From: Rhynchosporium graminicola | Taxonomy: Eukaryota; Ascomycota; Leotiomycetes; Helotiales; Ploettnerulaceae | Direction of reading: 5' to 3' | DNA: 64,000 nucleotides | Assembly (NCBI GenBank): GCA_900074885.1 | Contig: FJUW01000011.1 | Location: 744,001-808,000, forward strand | The notes under the pieces: model-generated | Databases searched by the model: none | The model's input: the letters and a program-made list of their open reading frames with translations, nothing else | Told to the model about the DNA's origin: nothing | Part shown: piece after piece, positions 20,426 through 31,174 of the stretch | How positions within the stretch are numbered: the first letter of the stretch is position 1 | How the letters are laid out: each line of letters opens with the position of its first letter | Program-made: the position numbers and the translations under genes

Positions 20426-20998
20426 ATGACAGACATGGCTAATGGAATCGATAGCTATGAGACATTCTCAGTCTGCGATCTCCGCTCCCAGGGCGGGCCT
20501 CCAAGTATCTTGTACGAAGCCATGACCGAATGCTGCGTACCCGGTTCTGCAATCAGGAGTTTCCAATGCTGGAACTACTGCGCGGTAGCAGAACCGGCTT
20601 TCTCAACCTGGCTCAGCTGTGTTGCGACGGCGATCAACACTACCCAAGGCGCTTACTGTCAACGTGCGGACCAGTCTCCCGTCTCAACTGCTACTTCGTT
20701 CCCAATTTCGCATCAGCCGCCTGTGTCGCCAGCACCGCAGCCCCCCTTCACTTGGCCTGTTATAACAACAATCGCGACGACGACTAGGAGCTCTGCGAGT
20801 TCGGGGGTGGCGACAACTGCACCGGTACAGGTACCACAACTAGTCCCAAGATCGACCTCGACGCCGAACATAACAATCAACAACTCAGCTCCACCTACAG
20901 AGTTCAAGGGCGGTGCAAACTCGAATACGAAGACTTTGGAGCTTTCCGTTGGAGGTGTAATGTTTGCGTTACTCGCACTGTCTGTCTTTACGCTATGA
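20426..20998 (+). CDS. Cysteine-rich, Ser/Thr-rich GPI-anchor-like surface protein
   Basis: A 190-residue ORF with the layout of a fungal cell-surface protein. Residues about 17-78 form a cysteine-rich domain (SVCDL, TECCVPG, QCWNYC, LSCV, AYCQR), followed by a Pro/Ser/Thr-rich stalk (about 80-165) and a C-terminal hydrophobic tail (LSVGGVMFALLALSVFTL) preceded by small residues, as needed for GPI attachment. No N-terminal signal peptide is present at the ATG used (20426; a second Met follows three residues later). Either an upstream exon supplies it and I could not find it, or the copy has lost its signal and is no longer exported. Domain type is familiar from leotiomycete hypothetical proteins; function unknown. 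Confidence 0.55.
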   Translation: MTDMANGIDSYETFSVCDLRSQGGPPSILYEAMTECCVPGSAIRSFQCWNYCAVAEPAFSTWLSCVATAINTTQGAYCQRADQSPVSTATSFPISHQPPVSPAPQPPFTWPVITTIATTTRSSASSGVATTAPVQVPQLVPRSTSTPNITINNSAPPTEFKGGANSNTKTLELSVGGVMFALLALSVFTL

Positions 20999-21828
20999 GT
21001 GTTCCACTTCAACCGGCTGGAGTTAGAAAGTTTTTTATGATAGTATTTCGCTTAGAGCCTCGTGCAGAAGTTCGGCAGTAGTAGAACTCAATGGAAAAAC
21101 AAATTTCTCATAGATCTGGAAGCTTCTCTCCAGAACATGTGAATGATGAACATTCTCGTGGGGAGAAGTGTGCTGGCCTCTCCGCAGATATAAGCCACAA
21201 CGTGTTTGTTCACTTTTCCGAATCTGTACCTTTGATCAATCATGAATTAGCATTGTTGCAACGAGTACGATGGAATCCTTTGCCATTGTTGTGTTTTCTA
21301 ATTCTCAGCTGGCTTGTAACTCCCACCGCCGATAGCAAGCACGCTGGCAAGCCGGAAATACTTTGTAAGCATACATTATATTGCGCAGATCAAACCGTAA
21401 TGCGTTACTGCTAGACTGAACACTCACCAAAACCTGAGCGTATTCACACCTACCCGTAGATGATTCCTCGGCAACCTCGCTAGTCTTCGCACCTAGATTC
21501 GATCTTGACTGCTGCTAGCTCGATCATGCTGGGTGATCTGAGATCTCGGTGTTCTTGATGCCTATAGTGGTGTATCGAATTTTATCGAATCAGTAGTAGT
21601 ATCGAGGCGTATCTGGTTTGGGACCACTCAATGTGTCCAGACTGTACGTGTGAAAGTATCATGGGCGGGGGCATGATAACTCGATAGAGAGTACAACTTG
21701 TAGTTGCTATTGATGTGTTACCAAATTACCTCGAGGGCACAACTTGAACCACTGGCAAAGAAGGTGCTGACAGATTGGAATACATTGAAAGGGATATTCG
21801 AGAGACAAAGTGAAACACTGGAAAAGAG
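20999..21828. other. Intergenic with a doubtful 107-codon ORF
   Basis: An ORF at 21091-21414 contains an internal hydrophobic stretch (LPLLCFLILSWLV) followed by a short cysteine-bearing tail, resembling a signal peptide placed in the middle of a frame. It may be another decayed small secreted protein, but the evidence is too weak to call a gene. Confidence 0.35.
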
Positions 21829-22800
21829 ATGAATGAAGAGAACCAAGAAGAAGCAGAGGGACTTACTCCTGACCGCTTGGCCGAATATGGCGCCTACACA
21901 TCGTGCGGATTTCGAAGCACTTCGTCAAGAAATACCGGGAAACACCACGTCGGTCTTTCGAAATGCCAGGAGTCCTATCTATGGCCTGATATCAATCTTC
22001 AAGACCTCAGCAGCAAATCTCTCGTCATTTTCATCAATAGCCGAGGACGAAATCCTCCTAGTTGTAATGGGCACGTGATAGTCGGTTGTATATGTACGGT
22101 ATTAGGCGTGATCAGCGTGCGCTGAGTATTGTGATCTTTTGGTCCAGATGGCGTAGTTGGTGTGAGCCTAACCTCAACCCCGTTACACTAGCGTATTTGC
22201 TCGCACCGATATCAACTCTATACATCTAGAACTAGTCAGCCATGCCGTTGTAGGGCCGGCCTTTTTGATGAATACACCCTCTTCATGGATGGCGATTCAG
22301 CAGATACGTACGGAAGGCTGGTGTCTTGGGATGAAGACGCCGATTCCTTTCACCTGATGTTCTCTCAGAGACAATTTTCGCCTGGAGAGGGGTTTCGAGT
22401 GCTGTAAATCCAGGAGATGGTTTATCCTTTTCTCGTCCAATGTTGTGAGCTGATTCTTCACGACCTAAGCGAATCTGGATCCTTGCCAGATCCAAAATTT
22501 CCCATCGTGCCAGAGGCTCCTCTGCTCCGAGTCGAAAATCGAGATCCTTCCCACAAGTATATCTGCTGAAGCACCTTACCGAATCCCTGCCAATCTGGAC
22601 CTGGAATGCATTCGAGGGGTCTTATCCGCTCGTCGGTCTGCGGCGGAAGACCATCTATTCGCATTCAGAGAAGACCCTGTATACTTTGCGGATACAACCA
22701 GGGATTGGAGCGACCAACCCAACGATGCACTCTTGGACACTGAGGGCAATCCCCAAACACGTCAAGGTCATGTCGAATCGAAGATGGGAGGTAGTATACT
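21829..22800 (+). pseudogene. N-terminal part of a large conserved fungal protein, broken and carrying an insertion
   Basis: Pieces in shifting frames spell the start of a large uncharacterised protein family widespread in filamentous ascomycetes: AWPNMAPTHRADFEALRQE near 21880, YLWPDINLQDL and INSRGRNPPS just before 22058, TDINSIHLELVSHAVVGPAF after 22190, then DTYGRLVSWDEDADSF, MVYPFLVQCCELILHDL near 22440 and LSARRSAAEDHLFAFREDPV near 22640. Breaks: several frameshifts, a TAA at about 22404 inside otherwise good sequence, and a 125-bp TG...CA element inserted exactly between the NSRGRNPPS and TDINSIHL blocks. The remaining two thirds of the family are not found downstream on this strand. 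Family recognition is from memory of its motifs; no function is known. Confidence 0.6.
22063..22187 (+). mobile_element. 125-bp TG...CA element, copy 2 (inside a pseudogene)
   Basis: Same length, ends (TGTAATGG / CCGTTACA), CACGTG and A-box region as copies 1 and 3. The flanking pentamers are CTAGT (22058-22062) and CTAGC (22188-22192), a 5-bp duplication with one later substitution. The host reading resumes in protein-like sequence directly after the element. Confidence 0.85.
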
Positions 22801-23008
22801 ACTAAGTCCAATTTAACGGTCCAGCCCCTGAAAAATATCCCACGGGAGTCAGGTATTATGGTGAAGTTCGTTGGTGCTGGGTTGGGCGAAAAAGAGGTGG
22901 GCGGAGTGGAGTGGCTTTAGAGAATTTCGATCCAGAGCTGTCGCTGCTCCTGCGCCGAATATTTCTATAGCCACATAATGAAACTATCATGTAAGATCTC
23001 ACCATCCA

Positions 23009-23889
23009 TCATGTAGTATACAGGTACCGAGTATCAGCATCCCAATTCCGCCGCAGGAAATTCTCACATCCGTCATCTCCCAGAATCAGCTGACCATTCC
23101 TTATTATATGCGATGGCAGCTCCGCCAGGTCTTCTTCGCGTATAGCAGGCACGTGTCGTGTCCATCTCGGCTCTACCTCCGGCGTATACTCAGGTCTGGG
23201 ATTCTCCATGGTCCTACGCACGTTTTCTCCATTCCTCCTCTGGCCGTTTTCAAGACGCCAGTTGAAAGCCTTGACGAGCTCCTCGGTGATAGAAGCGAGC
23301 ATGGCATAGCGAACGGGATTCAGGTCACGGGGATCGGGTATAGAGCGTAGTGACCATTTTGGCGTTGAGTGTTTCCAGATGTATTCCATTCACACTCGAG
23401 ACGGAGCAAGACGAACTCTTGCGTCATCAATATTTCATAGAGACGGTAGAGAGCTCGGAGCGGCGTGTCGCGTATTCGCCAGATCGGAATATATCTCAAG
23501 TCGAAGAGACCAGGGTGATGGCGATCCAAAAGATCTTCGTTGGCAGCGATAGCTTGTGGGGGAAGCGGCGTGGGCAATTGGTAGTTGTATGACCAGTTCC
23601 ATGACGGAAGCGGTATTTCGATAACGAACAATTTCAGCAGTGCTATACACGGATTATTATGATCATGCCGGAGTCGTCCGATGCTATCTCGAAGACGCAA
23701 TGGTGTATGGAGTCTTCGGATTTTAGACCGGAGTCGCATCCACCCAGTACTCCTATACCTGGGCTGAGCTTTCATTGGCATGTTGCTAATTATCCTGCTT
23801 TGCCTCTTCAACTTCAAGTTATTGATTGCCAGCGTGCACAAGTAAGTGATTGAGGAATGCTCGAGCGAGGCCAATCTATTTTTTAGCAA
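23009..23889 (-). pseudogene. C-terminal part of a conserved fungal protein, frameshifted
   Basis: Two minus-strand frames overlap around 23385. The first (23889 to about 23390) ends in RALYRLYEILMTQEFVLLRL; the second (23389-23009) reads EYIWKHSTPKWSLRSIPDP, TEELVKAFNWRLENGQRRNG and ends NFLRRNWDADTRYLYTT-stop, which has the conserved-domain look of a fungal hypothetical protein. No splice signals reconcile the frames at the junction, so a frameshift is likely. It lies opposite in strand to the broken gene at 21829-22800; whether the two were once one gene divided by an inversion or are two unrelated families cannot be settled here. Confidence 0.45.
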
Positions 23890-25226
23890 ATGGCCGAGGA
23901 ATTATGGCGACTGGCTCACAGGGCTCAGGCAAACTGCGACGTGCAACAAAAGCTCGAGGTGCATATCCCCAGCTTAGTGTTGTCCACTCAGCGAAGGCAT
24001 GGACTGGATGCGGGTGCGGGTGCGGGGTAGCGTGTATCGTGGGCACTGACTGACATGCAAGGGTTTTGTTTCTGTTCTGTGCGACCCGGACTTCAATAAG
24101 ATGAGGTAGGACGTTTGTGATGGGATGAGAGAAATGACAAAGTTGAAGAGATCAGATACGAGAAAGAATCCCTATCATCGTGTGGAAGTGGAGGATTTCT
24201 GATTAGACTCGCTATTGTAGTGTAGATGGCTCTGGATACTCTAGACAGATGGCAGGCATATCACCATGGTGGGGTGGTGTTGACTCGTCTTCGTATGTCG
24301 AATTGTCGATCCATCATGACATCCGTCCTCAGAGACCAAGTACAGTTGAAGAAATGCACATTTACCAGGAAACGTGCGAAGAAGATTGAAATGCATCAGC
24401 CCTATCAAGCTCGATATAACAATTTAATACCCTTCGTCACCTGACCAGCCAGCACGTGCAGGAGACAGACAGACCCCCTTCATAAAGAAGACGCAATGAA
24501 AGACTTTGAGAGCAGCATCAGCCAGCCACACGAAAAGACACCCCTTAGCTTCGCTTCTCTGTCCATTTTCCTTCCACTCGTAAACACTCTGCTCCTCTAT
24601 CGTAAAATCAATCCGTAGATCACCCATCTCAGCATCCGTCACGAGTCCCGCCCTTCCCTTCCATGATACACATATTCCTTCTATCACTTCTCGTAATATT
24701 TCGACGGATGCTTTTGTTGCAAGTCGCGACGGCTACGCGCATGATCGCGCACGGGTTGGTGCAGAATCGTAAGTTCGTCCGTTCGCACAAAGCAAAGATC
24801 CCGTCGTGAACGACCGGCCCAGCCTTTACCCGGGGTGTGATTGATGATCATCATCACACGGGACGGGGTCCTGTGACTTGAGTCTCGTGACATGTGACAG
24901 AGTGATTGGGGAAGTTCGGCCGTGCTTGATGTAACACTATGGTGCTTTTAGACTTGGATAGTTTTGAGTATGAGATCTGATAACCAGTCTCTTCACTGTT
25001 CTTCTCGTATCCCGCCTCGTCTCGTGGTACGCATTGCTGGTTGTACGAGATGGAATAAAATGCCTTACCTGATCTACATCAAGATCTCGAGGCCACTAAC
25101 TAACCAACTAGCGTTGGCTCCCTTCGGACTTAACATAAACATACATACAAAACGACACCCTCTCTATAACATCAATACAACGGTCCAACTCACACTTCCA
25201 CCCCCACTCCTACCCTCACCCCAGCC
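23890..25226. other. Intergenic, no supported gene
   Basis: Two minus-strand ORFs of 69 and 87 codons (24684-24893, 24424-24687) overlap by an ATGA but show no domain. The last 150 bp before 25227 form a C/A-rich leader typical of a fungal 5' UTR. Confidence 0.45.
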
Positions 25227-25791
25227 ATGATCGGCCAGCTCCTCCTCAGCCTCTCAGCAACCGGCTCAATCCTCGGCCCCTTCATCGCCGACTTCAACGA
25301 AACTCACGTCTTGAACCCTCGCTGGCCCCCCCACGCGAAATTCCACAATGGACAAACCATGTCTCTCGGTCTAGGTCTCGGCCTCGCGACGCTGTATTAC
25401 ACGTGGAGAAGAAGTTCTCCTCGGCGACCATCCGTTGAGATGCGAAGGGAGAGTTTGTTTGCGGCGGCGGTGTTTGGAAGTCTCTATTGGGGGGCGGGGT
25501 TGAGTGCTATTTTGTATCCGGGGACGTTGGCGGTGGATCCGGAGTTCGGGGTGAGTCTCAGTTGGGGGTTTCTCTTGCTGTTTTTGGTTTGAAGGACATA
25601 GTATTCATCTTTGTTGTTGTTGTTGTGAGAGGGGGGAGATGCTTGATTGGGACGATTGCTGATGGGTGATGATGTTGTAGGAGGGATTTCCTCAATTCTG
25701 GCTGTTTGTTGGCTTGGGAGTTAGTTCTTGGCTGGGATGGTTCGTCGAGACGTGGGGATTGAAAGACGAGGTAGAGAAGAAGAGGCTGTAG
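25227..25791 (+). CDS. Small membrane protein, DUF6640-like
   Basis: Two exons, 25227-25550 and 25681-25791, joined over a 130-nt intron (GGG|GTGAGT ... GTTGTAG|GAG), giving 144 residues. The protein has about four hydrophobic segments: an N-terminal one (IGQLLLSLSATGSILGPFIA), one after NGQTMSLGLGLG, one in AAAVFGSLYWGAGLSAILYP and one in exon 2 (FWLFVGLGVSSWLGWFV). The blocks ADFNETHVLNPRWPPHAKFH and AVDPEFGEGFPQ are strongly conserved in an uncharacterised fungal family that I know as DUF6640. The second block is restored only by splicing, which supports the intron. Biochemical role unknown. Confidence 0.85.
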
Positions 25792-27133
25792 GGATTGATT
25801 AAGGTGTAATACTTATAAGTGATGGATTAAGCAGCTGAGAGGGGCGTGGAGAGAGTAAGGGAGAGGATCATTCCGAGCGCAGGGGATGGATGTTGGTTGC
25901 TATTCGCTTGCACTCTAGAGGCGAGTGAGTACAGTAAGTAGCAAGGCGAGGGAGGGTATGCCATAAACCATCATCGTCAGTTACAGATTCTCAAGATTCC
26001 AGGTTAGAATCACAGCTTATCTCAGGATTAGCTCCTATGGATGGATTCACGTTGAGAATACAGCGCAGCTACGAGGTCGATCTAGGCCTTCCATGTACTT
26101 GATCATAAACACGTCCCTTTTTGTGTACAGAGCGTTTATCTTTTGTCGCAATCAATGTCCAATTCTCTTCTTCAATTCCCCCTCGTTTATCATCCACTCA
26201 CAACAGTCCCGAGCGGAGTTTATCTCAACTACACCCGAGCTACAGGGCCAGGCCAGGCCAGGCCAGGGAGTTCTCGCTTGCCTTTAGTGCAGATGAGCAG
26301 TGGGACTACGATGCTGACATGTACGCGTGGACACGGACACGCTACACTGCCCCTGTGAAGATTTCAATCCCAAATTCAGACTGATAGTTCAGACTTCCAG
26401 TACTTATACCTTCTCTGACGATGATTATGATTATGATTATGATTTAATCCAGGAGGGGAACTCCTACCAAGTAGCCTACTTACCTCGGATAGGTTGACGC
26501 ATTGTCATGTCACAGCCAAGACAAGTCTTTCACGATGAATTCGTGTTACAGCAGTAAGCAGCATGCGGCCGCGCGAATATGTCAGCACGACGGACTCCGA
26601 TGTCTCATTTCCTACCTCGATCTGTGTGTGTGACCTCCTAGCAAGTTGATTTGAAAGCACACGCAAATGCTTGGCGTTGCATTATAATCAATCAATCACC
26701 AATGTGTAGATAAACATGCCATCAGCTAAGCTAAGGTAGCTAGGTAGCTAGGTGAATACGTGAATACGTGCCGCACGCAGGTGGTTCTCATATAGTTGTC
26801 TAGGTTCCCCGTGTCTTTGATGATTCTTCTCTCTTCATCTCATCTTATCTCCTGTCTCACCCGCAGTTCCTCTCATCTCATCTCATCCCATGTCAACAAT
26901 TCGCAACCCATTCCAAACCAAACGAAGAAAGACATAAAGCACCCAGGCCGGGACAAATCGAACCTGGAATACATAGATAATACTCTCTATCAATATCACA
27001 TTCGGAATCATCGTAACTCAACTCAACTCAACTCAACTCAACTCATCTCAACTTCAACCAACTCCAAGCAGACAGTCCAACGACCAACGAGCTACAAGAT
27101 CCAACACAACACAAAACCCTCATCACCTCCCAA
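25792..27133. other. Intergenic with simple repeats; promoter and leader of the next gene
   Basis: Contains AGGCC repeats near 26250, GATTAT repeats near 26423-26445, GTAGCTAG repeats near 26735-26750 and an ACTCA array just before 27050. ORFs crossing it are driven by these arrays. No gene supported. Confidence 0.5.
27015..27044. repeat. Pentanucleotide microsatellite (AACTC)n
   Basis: About six units of AACTC in the presumed 5' UTR, 90 bp before the ATG of the AIF-like gene. Confidence 0.9.
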
Positions 27134-28306
27134 ATGTCCACCCACGAAATCCTCATCCTAGGCGGCCATCACTCCGGCCTACAACTGGCACACTACCTCC
27201 TCCGCCACGTCGTCCCCAAACTCACCCAAGCCAGCTCATCCACCTCGACGCCCACAACCTACCACATCACAATCGTGACTCCCAACACTGAATTCTTCTG
27301 GAACGTCGCCTCTCCGCGCCTCATCATCAACTCGACGCTCATTCCCGAAGAAAAGGTGTTTCTACCCATCGCGAAAGAATTCGCCGGATATGATGAGAGC
27401 CTGTTCACGTTCATCCAGGGAAAAGCCACTGCTCTCGATCCCGAGACACGCAGCGTATCCATCAGCAGCGGGACGACGAAATTCACATATGACAGTCTCG
27501 TGATCGCGACCGGTGCATCGTACGTGAGTCCCGTCTGGGCGCTCAACGACAGCGAAGCGTTTCTCAAAACCGAAATCTCGAAAGTGCGCGAGGCGTTGAA
27601 GAACGGGAAAAGTGTGTTGATAGCAGGCGGCGGAGCGATCGGGGTCGAGACAGCCGGGGAAATCGGCCATCACTTCCCCTCTCACGACACGACCATCCTC
27701 TCCGGCTCAACCCGTCTCCTACCCAAACTCCTACCCTCCAACTCCGCATCCGCAGAAGCCAAACTCAAAGCCCTCGGCGTCAAAACCATCCACGGCGTTA
27801 AACTCTCAAGCAGCACCAACCACTCCGACGGCACCACGACAGTCACGCTTGACGATGGCAGTTCCAGGACTATCGACATCTTCATCGACGCCACGGGCGC
27901 GAAACCCAACTCCTCTTTCCTGCCCCCCTCATGGCTGAATAGTACAGGCCACGTCACCACCGACGACCAAACGATGCGTACTCCCTTCCCCCACATCTAC
28001 GCCCTCGGCGACGTGGCTTCGTACTCTTCAGGCTCCATCATGGACGCCACCAATGCCGTCGCTCCGCTCGGCACATCCATCGCTATCGATCTCGCCAAGG
28101 CAGCCAACTTGTCGACGGTGTTCGCGCAGAAAGTCTTCAAGACGATGAAGGATTCGCAGTTTGTGCCGACCGGCCCCAGCGGGGGTGTCGGTCAGCTTTT
28201 TGGCTTCAAGTTGCCGAGTTTGATGGTTTGGGCGGCGAAGAGTAGGACGTACCTTGTGTGGTTGGCTCAAGGGGTTGTGGAGGGCGGGAATGTGAAGAAG
28301 CCGTGA
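27134..28306 (+). CDS. AIF/FSP1-like FAD-dependent NAD(P)H oxidoreductase
   Basis: Single-exon protein of 390 residues in the class-III pyridine nucleotide-disulphide oxidoreductase family (AIF, AMID/FSP1, fungal Aif1-like). These flavoproteins use FAD and NAD(P)H, act on quinones or oxygen, and have been linked to apoptosis and redox control. Seen: an N-terminal FAD-binding beta-alpha-beta motif ILILGGHHSG (residues 6-15, GG-H-H-SG in place of GxGxxG), the conserved VIATGAS at 123-129, the NAD(P)H-binding motif AGGGAIGVETAGEI at 164-177, and the second FAD contact YALGDVA at 289-295. No cleavable leader or membrane anchor is obvious. The ATG at 27134 follows an A/C-rich leader and begins exactly at the first beta strand. 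Substrate cannot be told from sequence. Confidence 0.92.
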   Translation: MSTHEILILGGHHSGLQLAHYLLRHVVPKLTQASSSTSTPTTYHITIVTPNTEFFWNVASPRLIINSTLIPEEKVFLPIAKEFAGYDESLFTFIQGKATALDPETRSVSISSGTTKFTYDSLVIATGASYVSPVWALNDSEAFLKTEISKVREALKNGKSVLIAGGGAIGVETAGEIGHHFPSHDTTILSGSTRLLPKLLPSNSASAEAKLKALGVKTIHGVKLSSSTNHSDGTTTVTLDDGSSRTIDIFIDATGAKPNSSFLPPSWLNSTGHVTTDDQTMRTPFPHIYALGDVASYSSGSIMDATNAVAPLGTSIAIDLAKAANLSTVFAQKVFKTMKDSQFVPTGPSGGVGQLFGFKLPSLMVWAAKSRTYLVWLAQGVVEGGNVKKP

Positions 28307-29319
28307 TCATAGATATGCGGTAGTGGGGTGCCAGCTTGAGAGGAAGCGGAGTGGAGTTGGTAGAGGGCGGAATGTGAAGAAGCCTTGGAATACCTGGGGG
28401 CATCAGGGCTTGAGGACGTGTAATGCGTGGCGGGAGCTAATGGGATTTCGACGGCGTAGTTCGCTTTCCATTGCTTCACCTAACTTTTTGTAGCCTGTAT
28501 TGCTTTCCTATATACTACTTCTTCGCTTTGTCTCTCCACTACTCTCTACTACTCTCTCTACGCTTCTACCTCGTCTAACATCCACGAAAATGACACCTCT
28601 CCTTACGATCCCTGCATCTCTCAAGCAACACCGTAGATATATCGGTAGCCAAATAGGAAGAGCCATACATTCTCCGAGTTCGAGCACTCTACTCTGGCGT
28701 GCTCGCTCAGAGTACATTTATGTTCGAATTGGGTTGAGGACGTGATCTCCAACTTCGAGTTGGACCGAGTTGAGCCGAGTTGATTCGGAGGTTGAGTAAG
28801 TATACCCTAGACTGTACGCATCTCAGTTCAACCTACCTCCAGTCAAGCCAGCTCAAGTCTATTTACTCAACTTAACTCAACTCAATCACTACGCCAGGAA
28901 GCTTGGAGCAGGCAGGGCAACCATCTTCGTCTTTGCTTTTGCTTTTGCTTTTAAGATTGGTATTCAGGATAGGAGGTATTGACTTGGCGTGGTGAAAGGA
29001 GCTTGGGTTCTAGGCGGTCATCTCACATTCCGAGTTTTATTCTCGTGAAGATAACATACCATGCCCAAGGTGACATGGCCGCCAAGGCGATCTGAATTTA
29101 CTCCGTATAGTGTGCTACCTTGACCAACTTTGATCAAAGATGCCTTCACCTGGCGCTCTCTCGCATACCAACTCCTTAAAAACGGGGAATAGGCCAGACA
29201 AAACAGTGCTTGACGCTTTGTGTTGAAAGCTCTGCATTTATCATTAATCCTTCTAGGACTCCATGCTGCAAGTAGGTATCGCCAACCACCTCGAAATCAT
29301 CCATCTCAAGCCTTCAAGC
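28307..29319. other. Intergenic, convergent 3' ends
   Basis: 3' regions of the AIF-like gene (plus) and the RVS161 gene (minus). GAGTTGAG-type words at 28750-28800 face ACTCAACTTAACTCAA at 28861-28885, giving an imperfect inverted pair; a TTTTGC array is near 28930-28951. No gene supported. Confidence 0.55.
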
Positions 29320-30345
29320 TCAAACCGTCCCACTGATACTCAAATCCCGAATCTCCTGCAACACCTCTTCAACCCTACTATCCAGATGTCCCTGTGCGTA
29401 CTGCTCCCTAGTATCCGCATCCAGATATTGCTGCACCTGAGCCATTCTCGAATATGCCTCGGCACAAAACCGCAGTTGGATCTTAACTAGTGCCTCGAAG
29501 CTGGGGTCCAGGTATGGTACGCGAAGGTCGATGACTTGTGGTAACTCGGTGGAAAGCTGCTCGTTGAGTTGCTCGTAGGCGGCTTTGGCCATGTCTGTCT
29601 CCTTCTCGGCGCGAGGTAGTTTTGTTACGTCTTTGTCAGGTTTCTCAACGAGTTTCTTGACTTTTGCGCGCATGGCGTCGTAATCTAGGAGTTTGTGGTT
29701 GCGTTTCTTGATACCTGAATACAATCAGCATGCGGACCCAGCCAGATTTGCCTTGGAGAACTTACATTCATTGATGTCGGGGAAGTAGGCGCAGAATCTC
29801 GAGATTGGCTCTAATACAGTCGTACTGTCAAAGTCAGACAAGTGCACTGCATCCACAGCGCTGATAACTCCGATCGTACCGATATGGTCCATCAAGCGCT
29901 TTGATAGTCTCTGCGTCCAGATCCTCAACTGCCTGCTTGTAACTCCTGCTCACTCCATCCTTTGCACCAGCATCACCGTAGAAAGCATCGATCGTCTCTG
30001 CGATTCGCATCTGGGAAGCAGTCATGGCTATTCCATCTGTCAGCCTCTTCTGATTTCTTCTATTCTCTCGCCTATCCCGTTCCATTGCTCTCAGAGGAGT
30101 TCGTGCTCACCTCGTAGAGAGTCCAGATATCCTTTTGCTTCCTTCTGCAATCGCATCGATGCGGCTTCCATTGTTCGGTATCTCCGCTCTTCAACCTCAT
30201 AATCGCGATCGTTTGTCTTCTCTACATGGCCCGTCTTCATCATCACCTGGGTCGTGGCCCGGTTGACATTTTTCTTGAATCCTGGACATGGTCAGCGGGG
30301 TTGATGGAGGCTGCGGCGTAGGAGCGATGTACCTGCCCACGACAT
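29320..30345 (-). CDS. RVS161: BAR-domain protein Rvs161 (amphiphysin-like)
   Basis: Five exons on the minus strand: 30345-30333, 30281-30111, 30027-29880, 29824-29766 and 29714-29320, encoding 261 residues, close to the yeast Rvs161 length of 265. The protein is one N-BAR domain, a curved coiled-coil dimer that senses and bends membranes; with Rvs167 it drives vesicle scission in endocytosis and helps cell polarity and fusion. Visible landmarks: the amphipathic start MSWAGFKKNVNRATTQV, KTNDRDYEVEERRYRTME, FCAYFPDINECIKKRNHKLL and the end EEVLQEIRDLSISGTV. There is no SH3 domain, as expected for Rvs161 rather than Rvs167. All intron junctions keep frame and restore conserved sequence; the first exon is only 13 nt. 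It shares a 382-bp divergent promoter region with the next gene. Confidence 0.96.
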
Positions 30346-30727
30346 CGTAGGAATATGGATGTTACTAATTTGCTCGCAAAAGAGTTCGAACTGGGTGAAA
30401 GTCTTCCTGTGAGAATGCAGTTATTCCGAAAGACGATGTGGGGTATTATGTGGTGTTGTTGATTATTTGCAAAGCCATGGAAGGCAGCGAAAGCCAAAGT
30501 GACGAGGTTCCGGTGGCTGTGCTGTGCTGGGCTGCTGGGCTGCTGGACTGGGCTGGGCTGATAACAACCCCACCAAAACTTTCTCGCCAAGGATCTCGAT
30601 TTATTTCCCCTTCCTACATTTGCAGCCTCGTTCTCAATCCTCATCCCAAGATCTTACCCGAACCCACGATCTATTCCAAATCTTCCAGATAGTTACAGTC
30701 GGACTCCTCCACACAAGTCAATTCACA
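30346..30727. promoter_or_regulatory. Shared divergent promoter region
   Basis: Separates the start codons of RVS161 (minus) and the small basic protein gene (plus). Contains GCTGTGCTGTGCTGGGCTG-type imperfect repeats at 30517-30560 and a pyrimidine-rich leader toward 30727. Co-regulation is possible but not shown. Confidence 0.5.
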
Positions 30728-31174
30728 ATGCCTTCTCGTGGAAACCCCAACGTCCCCAACAAACAGCGCAAAACCGCCAGCCGCGCAAAAGTCCAAAAAA
30801 AGAACGCTGCCAACAAAATCTCCAAGAACCCCCGCGGAACAGCAAGAAGTGATGTCCTGCACCCGACCAGCGGACCTCTAGCACCAATATCGGGAAAGAA
30901 GGCGAGGAAACTGCAGAAGTTGCAGAATAATGCTAGGAGGAGAGCGCTTGAGAAGGCCATGGAGGAGGATGGAGAGGTGGAGATGACTGGTTAGTAGAGT
31001 GCCTGTCACTGGGAGGGAAAACGAGCTGGGAGAGGAGAGGAGAGGAGATGAGGAGGGGGTCGGAGGATGAGAGACCCGTGCTAATGGTTTTTAGATGCGC
31101 CAAAGGCTACGAAGGCGAAGGCTAAAGAGGAGAAGAAGACGGGAGAGGAGATGGAAGTCGATGCTACTTCGTGA
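30728..31174 (+). CDS. Small basic nuclear protein, possible ribosome-biogenesis factor
   Basis: Two exons, 30728-30989 and 31095-31174 (105-nt intron, GTTAGT...TTTTTAG), encoding 113 residues. The N-terminus is strongly basic (MPSRGNPNVPNKQRKTASRA), the middle has SGKKARKLQKLQNNARRRAL, and an acidic stretch EEDGEVEMTG leads to a Lys/Glu-rich tail. Such a profile suits a nucleolar RNA- or pre-ribosome-associated protein; fungal Alb1-like factors look similar, but I cannot confirm that assignment. The Met at 30728 is preferred over upstream in-frame sequence because it opens the conserved part and follows a typical leader. Confidence 0.75.

Noticed and set aside
22150..22187. tRNA gene starting at the A box of the TG...CA element
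   Set aside because: Good A box but no B box, no T-arm and no acceptor stem before the element ends.
24424..24893. Two overlapping minus-strand ORFs as a two-gene unit
   Set aside because: ATGA overlap is not meaningful in a fungus; no domains, and no splice or leader features.
27259..28403. Minus-strand ORFs of 80-107 codons
   Set aside because: Antisense to the AIF/FSP1-like gene; no motifs.
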